From: Candidatus Rifleibacteriota bacterium
GTDB lineage: Bacteria; Muiribacteriota; Ozemobacteria; Ozemobacterales; Ozemobacteraceae
Assembly (NCBI GenBank): GCA_015233565.1
Contig: JADFXM010000002.1
Coordinates: 62,001 to 126,000, forward strand
DNA: 64,000 nt
Direction: 5' to 3'
Shown: positions 42,426 through 52,000 of the stretch, in pieces
Position numbering within the stretch: position 1 is the stretch's first letter
How the letters are laid out: the number at the start of each line of letters is the position of its first letter
Notes under the pieces: model-generated
What the model was told of the DNA's origin: nothing
Seen by the model: only the letters and a program-made list of their open reading frames with translations
Database searches by the model: none
Translations under genes and position numbers: made by a program

Positions 42426-44084
42426 TTACTTTAATCCCGTCCAGGTGAAAATTTGGGCGGGTTTTAATTTATTCAGGGTTTCAAGAAGAAATTTGTAATT
42501 ATCAGCATTTCCGGCGTCCAAAGTTGAACTGATTGAAGTCCAATTTCCATTGCTCCCGGATGCTCTGAATTTTGTCTGGAAATCAACCTCTCCATAGGAA
42601 AAAGTGGCATTTCCTGTGAAATCAGATTGATTAAGCGCGTTTTCGACTTCACATTCGAATAAGACTTTTTCATCATTACCAGAAATTGATGGATTGTTCT
42701 TAACTTTGTTTGGGAGTAAAAAACAAGTTGGTGGAGTTCTTGCCACCCACGAAATTTTCGAAACGATCTTTGGGGGCAACATTGTCTTCAAATCATGCTT
42801 TCCTTCAATTGAGCAACTCCAGTTTCCCAGAAAATTTCCCTGCTTCAATTCTGCATCTGGGCATTTGAAAGAAAAAGAAAGAGCCGGCGGTTTTCCTGAA
42901 CAATTTATCTTCAAAGCAGCTGTTCCGATCATTTCAGGTAATCCAAGGCCAAACTTGAGAGCCCAGGGCATCGATGCCAAAAAATTTTCCAGTATCATTT
43001 CAGTGGAACTTGCGGAAATATTTGCGCCGAAATTGTTGTCATTATCAAAAAAAGCTTTTCCTGAAATGTCAGCATTAAAACCAAAGATCGAGCTTTGCTT
43101 GTTTGTGATTTCGATTTCCCTGTCCTTGAGTTCCAGGTCAAGATTTAATAAGAACAATGGAATATTTAAACCGGTAATCACCAATGAAAAATTGTTCAAA
43201 ACACCTTTGATTGCACCTGAAACCCCGATTTCCCAATCATAAAGCCATGATCCGGAAAGGCTTCCTTTCCCAAGAATTTGTACTGGGAATTTATCCAACC
43301 AGAATTTCTCGAACGGCTTCAACGCGTTTTGGAAAGAAAATTCGTCAATTTTCACTGTTCCCTCAAGCCTTTTCAAAGAAGGGGAATAAGTGAATTGAAA
43401 ATCATTATGAAAGTTGATTCCAAGAATTTGTCCGGAAAGTTTGCTTTCAAGAGTCGAACCCTTCAGTTTTCCGTCGAATTTTCCCGAAAAAAGTTCGGTT
43501 TTTCCAATATTTCCCGAAATGGAACCGATTAAATCTTGCTGAAAACCTTTTTCCTCAGAAGGAGTAAGGTGCAGATCGAAGATTTGGATTCGAACGCCGT
43601 AGCTGGCTGGAAGCCAATCGCATTTGTTTATATGCGCCTGTGCAATCCTTATTTTCTCGTTGGGAAACGCAAAACACCCAATTTCGTTAAATCTGGGATT
43701 TTCCTCGAAAAAATGGTCGATCCGTTGCTGGATCTTCCCGGGGCCAATAATTCTGGCCGACCCGACTTCCAGTTGCGCTACCCTGAAATAACCATTTAAA
43801 AGCGCTGAAAGTTCGGGAAGCAGAAAAATATCTGTTAGTTGAATAATAGTGTGGGATTCAGGAAGGGAAACCGAGAGAGTATCTAATTTTATTCCTTCCA
43901 GAAGATTTCCATTAATTTTATCGGTCTTAATACTTGCAATCTGGCGTTGTGAGAGGAGGGTTGAAAGGTAGTCGAAAGCCCAAACCGCCCCGGAATTTGT
44001 GGAAACCAGGTAATATGATCCCGAAAGAAGTAATAGCAGTGGAATCACAGTAAAAATCAAGAGCAGTCGCTTTCTAGTGAACAA
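42426..44084 (-). CDS. TamB/AsmA-like membrane-anchored protein
   Basis: A 552-residue product starting at TTG 44084, with GTGAGGTGAA just before. One N-terminal anchor (LLLIFTVIPLLLLLSGSYYL) is followed by a TamB-type opening (GAVWAFDYLSTLL, then KTDKINGNLLEGIKLDTLSV, L-TDIFLLPELSALL). The remainder is repetitive beta sequence with G-x-F/L-x-G patterns. AsmA-clan proteins form long hydrophobic grooves that carry phospholipids between the two membranes of diderms. The family is inferred from the opening motif and general pattern; the usual C-terminal DUF490 end is not visible, so this is a short member. It is upstream of nothing obvious on the same strand. Confidence 0.72.
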   Translation of the reverse strand: MFTRKRLLLIFTVIPLLLLLSGSYYLVSTNSGAVWAFDYLSTLLSQRQIASIKTDKINGNLLEGIKLDTLSVSLPESHTIIQLTDIFLLPELSALLNGYFRVAQLEVGSARIIGPGKIQQRIDHFFEENPRFNEIGCFAFPNEKIRIAQAHINKCDWLPASYGVRIQIFDLHLTPSEEKGFQQDLIGSISGNIGKTELFSGKFDGKLKGSTLESKLSGQILGINFHNDFQFTYSPSLKRLEGTVKIDEFSFQNALKPFEKFWLDKFPVQILGKGSLSGSWLYDWEIGVSGAIKGVLNNFSLVITGLNIPLFLLNLDLELKDREIEITNKQSSIFGFNADISGKAFFDNDNNFGANISASSTEMILENFLASMPWALKFGLGLPEMIGTAALKINCSGKPPALSFSFKCPDAELKQGNFLGNWSCSIEGKHDLKTMLPPKIVSKISWVARTPPTCFLLPNKVKNNPSISGNDEKVLFECEVENALNQSDFTGNATFSYGEVDFQTKFRASGSNGNWTSISSTLDAGNADNYKFLLETLNKLKPAQIFTWTGLK

Positions 44085-44406
44085 ATTTCACCTCACAAAT
44101 TTCGGGGAAGGGGAGCCCCTAGGGCAAACACACCGAATTCACCATCAACTATTGTTAAAGCCAGTTTTAAAAAAGTCTAATGAGCTTCTTGCAACATTGT
44201 ATAAAATTCGCACATCGGACAAATAGAAATTCAGGCTTGATGGTTATAGTGATATTTTTCGTAAACTTTAATTTGCTAATTTTGCAAGAATCTCTAATAT
44301 TAACAGGTATTTCCTCCATTTTTCCTGGATTCATGGTTATTTCAGCGAGTCTAATACTTTTGCCCATAGGAGGCCAACGAGCCCAGGTCTTCTATTAGAA
44401 CCTGCC
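44085..44406. other. Gap between TamB-like gene and rubredoxin
   Basis: 322 bp, mostly a family C repeat at 44188-44287. Open frames here lie in the repeat and are not credible genes. Confidence 0.55.
44188..44287 (+). repeat. Family C dispersed repeat, copy 2
   Basis: cttgcaacattgtataaaat, cgcacatcggacaa and gtgatatttttcg match the reverse complement of 8300-8400. Confidence 0.65.
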
Positions 44407-44565
44407 TCAAATCTTTTCGAATTGGTCTTTTCCAACTCCGCAGGCGGGGCAAACCCAATTGTCGGGAATTTTTTCAAAAGGGGTTCCTGGTGCTATTCCG
44501 CCGTCTGGATCACCTGCTTCCGGGTCATAGACATAACCACAAACACTGCATCTCCATTGTGCCAT
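44407..44565 (-). CDS. Rubredoxin
   Basis: A 52-residue single-iron electron carrier. Both knuckles are visible: [15 protein letters not shown] near the N-terminus and [14 protein letters not shown] at the end, with the conserved Trp (DNWVCPAC). GGAGG lies 9-13 bases before the ATG. Rubredoxins pass electrons to oxygen- or peroxide-reducing enzymes such as rubrerythrin and flavodiiron proteins, and suggest an anaerobic or microaerophilic lifestyle. No partner enzyme is adjacent. The gene is too short for a simple open-frame screen but is unambiguous. Confidence 0.95.
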   Translation of the reverse strand: MAQWRCSVCGYVYDPEAGDPDGGIAPGTPFEKIPDNWVCPACGVGKDQFEKI

Positions 44566-45110
44566 TTTTATTTTCCTCCAGGTAAATTTTAAAAGAATAA
44601 CTCATTCCCATTGAATTGGGCTACAATATTTGCCGCAGATAAGGCCCGTTGTGTGGAATTCGCAGCAAAAATTGCAAACAAACTTAACATATTACCCCTG
44701 ATACTACAACTGCATTTTGGGTAGAAAAGTACAAAGGGAATTCGTTTGCTAAGAGAATGAAGTATACAACAATTCCAAATAAAGCGATTCTTATAACAAA
44801 TTTACTGAAAAAAGCTTGGTAAATTGGCAGTTGAACCTGGGAAAAAATATTTTGATTTTGCAAAATCAAATTCCCAAAGAACTACCAATAGTGGCTTGGT
44901 TTTTAGAAAACTCATTCTTTTCACAATGTGGTTGAGGGGGGGCAGAACGTTTGAAGTCGTTAAAAATAATGTGTTTGTGAGTTCACATTTGTGAAAGAAG
45001 GAATAAATTCGACTGTAACCCTTCCCAAACCAATGACAAGGTTGCCCGAAAATTACTCTGTCGGAAGGTCAATTGTCTGGGTTTTTAAAATAAGAGATAC
45101 TATTCCCTAG
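44566..45110. other. Intergenic region, nothing recognised
   Basis: 545 bp upstream of rubredoxin and downstream of the CheW-like gene. AT-rich; I see no RNA, repeat copy or gene. Confidence 0.5.
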
Positions 45111-45605
45111 CTATTGCTGCGGGGAATATTTCCAGATTTCGTCAATTTCAGTGTCAGATAGAATTTTTTCCGGAGAAATGATCCCGATTATGGAATTTTC
45201 GTCAGGGACAAGTTTTTCAACGAACTCAGGCCATTTTTCAAGTCCCGGGAGGCTTACATTATTGGCAACTCGTGTGAGATCCGGAAGGACTTCACCAACT
45301 TCAAATCCAATGTATTTCTGCCCAATTTCCAAAATTACAATTTTTTCACCAATATTGGGTGAACTGTCAATATTTTTCAGCTTTCCCAACTGGACAACCG
45401 GAATAAGATGCCCTCGTATTGTGATGAAACCTGACAACCAGTTGGGGGCATTAGGAACCATTTCCAAGGGTGTTTTCCCTGAAATAATCTCAACTACTCT
45501 TTCCGTAAGGATTCCAAAATTTTTACTCGCAAAGTTTAAAACAACTATCTGATCCGTTGCTTCGTAGAGAGTTTTCTTCTGCGGAAATTGAACCACTTTT
45601 CCCAT
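45111..45605 (-). CDS. CheW-like adaptor protein
   Basis: A 164-residue single-domain protein matching CheW: QIVVLNFASKNFGILTERVVEI opens the fold, APNWLSGFITIRGHLIPVVQLGKL is the diagnostic middle, and VILEIGQKYIGFEVGEV follows. CheW links chemoreceptors to the CheA kinase; stand-alone members may join other two-component assemblies. AAGGA lies 8 bases before the ATG. No receptor, CheA or CheY gene is near, so the partner is unknown. The residues binding CheA cannot be confirmed by eye. Confidence 0.9.
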   Translation of the reverse strand: MGKVVQFPQKKTLYEATDQIVVLNFASKNFGILTERVVEIISGKTPLEMVPNAPNWLSGFITIRGHLIPVVQLGKLKNIDSSPNIGEKIVILEIGQKYIGFEVGEVLPDLTRVANNVSLPGLEKWPEFVEKLVPDENSIIGIISPEKILSDTEIDEIWKYSPQQ

Positions 45606-45771
45606 TGTTTTTTTCCTTGAGCAATATATGATTCTAGTTTATCCAATTTTTCACTTTTTACAAGAGATTTTTTGGAATGCAGGCTTCTTGAGGGCTTGCA
45701 GTCATTCACAAATAATATTAAATTAATTTAGTCTGTCCTTACTTTTTTTTAAAATTTATTAACAAAAAAAG

Positions 45772-45801
45772 TTGACTTCTCCGAAAGAATATCGTAAAAA
45801 T
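45772..45801 (+). promoter_or_regulatory. Possible promoter of the PKD/Lcl lipoprotein gene
   Basis: TTGACT at 45772-45777 and TAAAAA(T) at 45795-45801 are 17 bp apart, about 35 bases before the start codon. Confidence 0.4.
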
Positions 45802-45834
45802 TAGGCTGATTTATAAATGTATTCGGGAGGTACT

Positions 45835-47625
45835 ATGAAGAAGTATATATGCCTATTCATCGCAATAGCGTTGATAGGTGGCGTTGTTTTTTCTACAGGT
45901 TGTAACAGCAACAGTAGCATGTTGGGCACTTTGGGAATCATATTTACTGTTGCCATTCTGGCTTCCACAGGTGGAGCGGCGGCGCCCGTAGCTTTCGCAG
46001 CATCTGTCCGGGAAAGTGTTCAGGCAAAAGTTTATCTTTCTTCTGTTATCAATAGGGGAAACGTGAAGATTAAAATCACTCCAATGAAAACAGATAGTAC
46101 TGTTGCCCCGGCAACTACCCTCGATGGTTCTTCAACCACGGTAAATAATACTCAGAACCAACTCTCAGGGACACTTCATGTCACGGTTCCAGATTCTACT
46201 TACACCCAATTCAAGACAGAGGTAATTTACAGCGACAGTCAAAATGAAGCTGGTTCAACTTTAATTCAATCGTATTTTTCACATGATCCAACAACCAATG
46301 CCCCTCAGCAAGTTGTGGATCCTAATTCAACTGCTAAAGCCATAATTTATGACCAGTGGAAAGGAACTTCCACCGACAAAACTCTGGATACTTTCAACAA
46401 AAATTTAGATGCTGCTTCCTTAAGTGGCCAAATTCAGGACCTTTCAAAAAAAATCGAAGATAATCTTGGAAAAGCTGCTGATAGCGGCCAGTTGTCAAAA
46501 TATTCTCCGACAAAGGATACTGATGTATTAAACTCCGCTTCAGATTTGGCAAAAGTTGTTCCAACCAAAACAACCACTGGGACCACAACTTCTACCGCTT
46601 CTTCTACTTCAACAGCTACGGTTGCTGCGCTGGAGTCCTCGACTTTGTCCCGGAATACCTTAGGCATCGTTACTGATTCCGTCAACAATCTGCAATGGTA
46701 TTATGAACCCTTTTTCCCTTCAAGAAATTGGAGTGATACAAAGACTTGGGTAGCCAGCTTAACGGTTGATAGCGATAGGTGGAGAATGCCAACTGTCGCC
46801 GAGCTTCAGACTTTATATCCCACTGGATACAAAAGCGGTCTCATCCCAATGCCGTGGGCCTGGTCTATGGATCCAGATTTTTATGGCACTCCTCCCGCAA
46901 CTTTTGCTTTTAACTTTTCCACAGGAAACTCAGTTTCTCTCCAAAACGGAGTCACAGCTGACTACGGACTCGCTGTTCGCACTGCGTTTTTGCTGAATAT
47001 CAAGAGCGCCACAGTCCTTAGTTCAAACCCTGATGGCACTAAAGTCTATCAATTTGTGGCAGAGGCTATCCCCACCGGAACGTATAAATTTGACTGGACT
47101 TTCGATGATAATACGACTTTTAGTGTTACCTCAGATGTTGCAACCGTCACGCATACATTTGCCCCCGGAGCTCATCCTATTCTTGTCAGTTTATCAAACG
47201 CTCTTGGAAAAGTTCTAACCTCGAAGACCATTACAGTAAGCATTCGCGATGACCAGAAACTGTCTAATAGTGATATTGACAAATGGCGTGCAGCAAATAG
47301 TGGTGGTTTCGGTACAACTAACGATAACTGGGATATTTCGAAGCTTCCTGATGGAGTTACTTTTGACATGCAGTTTAATGCTTATTCCGTACCGGATAAA
47401 TTCATTGTCGTTTATTGTGGAAATGTTGTATACCAAACCGGTTGGCGTGGTGACTCAAGTTACAATGGCAAACCGGCATATCCAGGTGGAGTCACGAGCC
47501 CTGGCAATGGTGAACAAGATGGAATGTTCGTAAAAATTGCCGGACAAAACTCCTTCCAGGTAACCACAATTGGTGGCGAACAGGGAACAGCCTGGGATTA
47601 TTCAATTCGCGCTCGCAAACCTTAA
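45835..47625 (+). CDS. Lipoprotein with Lcl/DUF1566-type and PKD-like domains
   Basis: The start at ATG 45835 has GGGAGG 4 bases upstream and gives a 596-residue product with a lipobox (VVFSTGC). A long Thr/Ser/Ala-rich part spans about residues 30-270. Residues about 285-385 look like an Lcl C-terminal/DUF1566 domain (NLQWYYEP, DRWRMPTVAELQTLYP, GLAVR). A PKD-like Ig domain follows (GTYKFDWTFDDNTTF, ATVTHTFAPGAHPILVSL). The last 110 residues are beta-rich. DUF1566 proteins are common secreted lectin-like modules of unknown role. A terminator follows at 47682. Confidence 0.8.
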   Translation: MKKYICLFIAIALIGGVVFSTGCNSNSSMLGTLGIIFTVAILASTGGAAAPVAFAASVRESVQAKVYLSSVINRGNVKIKITPMKTDSTVAPATTLDGSSTTVNNTQNQLSGTLHVTVPDSTYTQFKTEVIYSDSQNEAGSTLIQSYFSHDPTTNAPQQVVDPNSTAKAIIYDQWKGTSTDKTLDTFNKNLDAASLSGQIQDLSKKIEDNLGKAADSGQLSKYSPTKDTDVLNSASDLAKVVPTKTTTGTTTSTASSTSTATVAALESSTLSRNTLGIVTDSVNNLQWYYEPFFPSRNWSDTKTWVASLTVDSDRWRMPTVAELQTLYPTGYKSGLIPMPWAWSMDPDFYGTPPATFAFNFSTGNSVSLQNGVTADYGLAVRTAFLLNIKSATVLSSNPDGTKVYQFVAEAIPTGTYKFDWTFDDNTTFSVTSDVATVTHTFAPGAHPILVSLSNALGKVLTSKTITVSIRDDQKLSNSDIDKWRAANSGGFGTTNDNWDISKLPDGVTFDMQFNAYSVPDKFIVVYCGNVVYQTGWRGDSSYNGKPAYPGGVTSPGNGEQDGMFVKIAGQNSFQVTTIGGEQGTAWDYSIRARKP

Positions 47626-47951
47626 AGGAACGCTCAGAGAAGTTTTGTGAAAACACTAAACCAAGTGTAACTAGTAATCAGAAAAGCGCTTCAGATTTAA
47701 AACTGAAGCGCTTTTTTTTCTTTGTTAACTTCACGATTACCGAACGCAATTGTTTGCAGAATACTTATACCAATTTAAATTAGTTTGTTCATGGCACTTT
47801 GGGCTGATTCTAGAAATTCAAACAAAATATTTTTAAAAAGGGCATTTCTCATGCCGGTCAAACCTGCAGAACTGTGCTCTTTCCCAGACGGGGGGAATTT
47901 GAGTTTCAACTCATTGAAAGCGGTTCAACTGGGTTTGCTTCTTAGCATAAC
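47626..47951. other. Gap with terminator and family F repeat
   Basis: 326 bp. A terminator lies at 47682-47715 and a family F copy (acttataccaatttaaatta...) at about 47763-47790. No gene is seen. Confidence 0.55.
47682..47718 (+). terminator. Rho-independent terminator of the PKD/Lcl lipoprotein gene
   Basis: A 13-bp stem (aaaagcgcttcag / ctgaagcgctttt) with a loop of 8 bases and a T run sits 57 bp after the stop. Confidence 0.88.
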
Positions 47952-48926
47952 CTAAGTTGCTAGTTTTTTAATTTCTTCAGGACTTAGTCCAGTAGCTTGA
48001 GCAATATTTTTCAAAGAAAGTTTCATACTAAGAAGATGTTTGGCAGTTTTAAGCAAGGTTTTTCTCGCGTTTTCTTCAATTTTTTTTGCCTTTTCTTCAG
48101 CTTTTCTAGCGATCTCCTTGCCTTTCTTGATGCCTAGTTCTTCGCCTTCTTTTCGACCTTCTTTCCGGCCTTCTTTTCGACCTTCGAGTTTGCCCACACC
48201 GTAGGAGGATTGAACCATGCTTGCCTGATAATGTAAATCATCACTATAGTACTCGTATGCTCTACGTTCTTCATTAGAGAGTTTTAATATGTCAAGCTCT
48301 TTTTCTGCTTTTTTCAGTCCCTTTGCGCTAAATTCACCTTTAACATTTTGGTTTTTTAGGAAATAGATCCATTCATCGAGGGTGTTTCGCGCTATATCAT
48401 CGAAATTGTTAACCTTTATCAAATAATATTCCGGAAAAATCTGTTGGGGAAATTCTTTCTTGAAAAGTTCTTTCTGTTGTTCATTTAATTTAAGTTCGTC
48501 GTGTTTGTGCAGCCCTTTAAAAGTTGTGTTCCCATAATAGATATAGTCATCACCATATCCTAAATCAAAATAAAGAATATTCACAGAATATACTTTTACT
48601 ACTTCTGAGTAGGGATGTCCGTTTTCAAGATTTTCTGTAATAGCTTTTGAAGTGGCAAACAAAATGCGCTGTAAGAAGTCATATTCACTTTCGTATTGTA
48701 TTTCAACAATTACTAGTTCGTCTTTGCTGTTTCTGACTTTTAAATCGAGGCGGCTTTGTTTTTGGCGTTTTGTGTCTTTATTTGTTTCGCTTTCGAGAAT
48801 TTCTACAATTTTAACATCTTCAGACAGTAGTTCTGAAAGAAAACCTTCAAGTATTTCAAAATTAGCTTTGCTGCGTAAGAGCCTTTTGATGGCCCAATCG
48901 AAACTGACAAGCCTGCGTTCTGACAT
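47952..48926 (-). CDS. Rpn-family / PD-(D/E)XK nuclease (transposase-like)
   Basis: The start at ATG 48926 has GAGG 6 bases upstream; the product is 324 residues. The nuclease core is LVSFDWAIKRLLRSKANFEILEGFLSELL with a PD-(D/E)XK site in SRLDLKVRNSKDELVIVEIQ (Asp...Glu-x-Gln). This is the Rpn/PDDEXK_2 family, seen in recombination-promoting nucleases and transposase-like proteins. The C-terminal third is charged, with GRKEGRKEGRKEG repeats and a predicted helix-turn motif at the end (LKNIAQATGLSPEEIKKL). Many genomes carry multiple scattered copies, so this gene is likely a mobile or accessory gene. No terminal inverted repeats were found around it. Confidence 0.85.
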   Translation of the reverse strand: MSERRLVSFDWAIKRLLRSKANFEILEGFLSELLSEDVKIVEILESETNKDTKRQKQSRLDLKVRNSKDELVIVEIQYESEYDFLQRILFATSKAITENLENGHPYSEVVKVYSVNILYFDLGYGDDYIYYGNTTFKGLHKHDELKLNEQQKELFKKEFPQQIFPEYYLIKVNNFDDIARNTLDEWIYFLKNQNVKGEFSAKGLKKAEKELDILKLSNEERRAYEYYSDDLHYQASMVQSSYGVGKLEGRKEGRKEGRKEGEELGIKKGKEIARKAEEKAKKIEENARKTLLKTAKHLLSMKLSLKNIAQATGLSPEEIKKLAT

Positions 48927-49048
48927 ATTCAACCTCGCACATCAACAATCATCTCTCGGTAATACATTGATTATAATCGATACTTAAGACTAAAGCAAAA
49001 ACTGTGATACCACTTGCTTTCATGCTTCTTAAGAAGCACATAAAAAAA

Positions 49049-49078
49049 CCGGCCCTCAATAGAGGGCCGGCATTTTTG
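49049..49078 (-). terminator. Rho-independent terminator of the giant lipoprotein gene
   Basis: A 9-bp GC-rich stem (ccggccctc / gagggccgg) with a 4-base loop, flanked by A and T tracts on both sides, sits 22 bp past the minus-strand stop. Confidence 0.88.
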
Positions 49079-49099
49079 TTAATTAACTAATTAACTGGA

Positions 49100-52000
49100 T
49101 TATTGAACCTTAACTTGGAAGTAATACACGCGATCACTGCATGTTACTTGGATCAAAGCGACTCCGGCAACATAGTTTCCTGTGATTGTCATACTGTTAG
49201 CACTGAGTGCTGTTGGCAATGTGACAGCCAATTTTCCAGCAGTGCTCGTAACCGGGAGAGCAGTGAAGGTTGGGGAGGTGGTCGAGAAGGATCTGCTGAC
49301 CTGACGAGGAGTGAGTGTCAATGTTTTACCCATTGGGAGGATGTAAGTCAGGATGGTTTTGGAACCATCGGAGTCAGTTGTTCCGTCTGCGAAGTTAAGC
49401 AATCCACCAAAATTGATTGCCCAAGTATTGGTTGCATTAGGAGCGAACACTTGAGTTTCAGTTGCTCCGGGGATAACGGACGTAAAGTTTTCATAATCGT
49501 ATGAAATACCATTTACGTAACCGGAAGCGCCACCGAATTGAACAAAGTCACCAGCTTGATGGTAGTTGACTCCATTGCCACCCAAGGCAAGGGCGTTAAC
49601 AGCACTTGAAGCTGTGGTGCCAGTTGCGACTGAATCGTCTGGTCCAAAGCCACCGGTGAAGGTGTTAGCAGCGGTAGTAGTGAAACCAAGAATTTGGTTG
49701 GCATCAACTACAGTTGCGCCATCAAGATACTTGGTGTTTGCGGCGCCGACGAGAATTCCAGCAGCGCAGTTGGTGAAGGTATTCTTTGTGGAACCCTTCA
49801 AGTAGTTGCCATTATCAACATAGATTGCATATCCATTAGCTCCGGCCAATCCTGTGAAGGCGCAGTTTGCGAATTGAGTATTAATTGTCGATCCACCGGC
49901 AACTGCTTGATAGCCAGCTCTATAGGAATCTGTTCCGTTGAAACCATCAGCGGTGAAGGTACAAGTATCAAAATAAACTTTACCAGTGTTTGTGGTGGTC
50001 TGGAACAAAACTTGGTTGGTAGCAGATTTAGCAGTGGTAGAAGCTGCAAACTTGATACCGGTAATTTTGATTGATTGACTGGCAGGAACAAGAAGGTCTG
50101 TCATGATGCCAGATAGATTTACGACTGGGTTAATGGTATTGTTAACCGGAGTGAGTGTAGCACCAGAGACGCCGGTGATGGCATAAACAGTGCTTACATT
50201 GAGTGATTGATTCAGAGTGATGTTAGCAACGTTAAGATAAATCTTGTTTGCGTAGCCGTTAACACCTGTTGTCAAATCAAGTGAATCTCTCAATTGTGAT
50301 TCATTATTAACTACAGCTTGGAGAAATACTGTCTTGACAGTTTCAGTGGTTGGGGCATTGACCTGGGAGATAAGGCTTACAAGATTAACATTGAAATATC
50401 TACTGTTATCTGCGCTATATGCGGACACGAAATTTCTGGCTTTTACGGTGCGGACAACATCGCTCTGTGAGTAAATGCGAGTATCTGTATTGAATGTAAC
50501 AACGTTATCGCCAAGATCGATATCGTTAGCAACAACGATCGTTCCGGATTTAGCTGTAACGGCTGCATTGAAAGTCGTAGCATCTGTTACTACTGCAACT
50601 ACTGTGTTGGGGAGGCTCTTCGGGACGGTAAGTCCGGTTGCCGGGACGATTACGCCAGAAGCGATTTGATACAAAGCATTGCCTGTGGTTTGGAGAACGC
50701 CATTTTGAATGGTTCCACTACCATAGATGTTAAGTCCATAGGAGTTAGCAGCGCCGGCAGTGTTGTAATCCCAGAGGTTTCCGCCGAGATCGAGAGTTTT
50801 GCCATTCAAATCAATTTCAATGGCATATCGGGCAGGAGCGCCGAAACCAACTCTTGATGCGGGGGCTTTAACTGTTGCTGTCAAAGCATAAGTGGTTGCT
50901 ACACCACCGAGGTGGATTTTAAGTGAATCTTGGTTTACACCTTTACCATTGGAATTAAGGACAGCTTGAAGTTGAGCTGCATTGGAAAGGGTAACTTCCA
51001 TGTTGTCAAATGTCATAACGGCATCAGCGGCATCGAGAACCAAATTAACGTTATTGTCGAGGAGCAACGCGCTGTTGAAAGTTCTATATGTGACAGCGGC
51101 AGCTGGATCAGCGCTATCGATACCAGTGATAGAAGCCGAGTGGAGTGCTCCACCCATAGCAACGATAGAAGCTCTGCGGTTAGGTGATACTGTTCTTTGA
51201 GAAACAATGTTCAAGGTTGCTTGGAAAGGCAGTCCAGTAGCTGGATTAATGGTGCTATTGGCAAGCTGACCAACCGTAGCCTTCAAATTAGTGAGCTCGT
51301 AACCATTGAGGTTAAGAGTAATGCTGGCGCATTGGATTGCTGGAGCGGCGCCTGGTAATGTGCAGGAGCTCATAAGGCGAACTTCGTTGATTCTGTTGAA
51401 ATCAACACCAGTTGCAGCTGTTACAGCAGTATGAGCCAAACCAAAAGTTACATCCTGTTGAGTTCTTGCAGCAAGTATGAAGCGGACGCTTCCGGTGGTG
51501 CTGCTGTCAATGACTTGTTGCCCAATAGTAATAGCTGGGACGCCATTTGAAGTGTAAGTTGTGGCATTAGGATCGCCAATCAAGTGAGCAATATCAGAAC
51601 CGTGGAAAACGACGTTTCTTACTGTTCCGGAAGAAATAAGTTGTTTATTTCCGCCGGCATTGGTGACTACGCCATTAGCAGCGCCTTGATTTACCCAAGC
51701 GACTGGCATATCTGACAAGTCATATTCGTAGGAGGGATCAGCGGTAAGATTGATAACCTGAACATCGGAAGCCAACAATTTCTTGAGGTCTTCGCTTGTT
51801 GCAGCATTTGCTGTAACATAATTTGAAGTCATACCGGATCTAACAACGGTAACGAGGTAGTTGACGATCTGATTGTTAGTTGTAGCTGCGGTTCCTGTTT
51901 CAGCTCCTGGAAGGGCTGCACCATAACCATAAACGGAGAATACGGTTGGAACTGAAAGATCAACTGCTCCACCAGAAACAAATGCGCCTGCGCCTACTGA

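Noticed and set aside
44180-44398. 72-residue plus-strand frame
   Set aside because: Most of it is the family C repeat; no family signal.
48134-48190. Short tandem repeat in the Rpn gene as a regulatory repeat
   Set aside because: It is in-frame coding sequence for GRKEG units.
47952-48926. Insertion sequence around the Rpn nuclease gene
   Set aside because: No terminal inverted repeats or target duplication could be seen around the gene.
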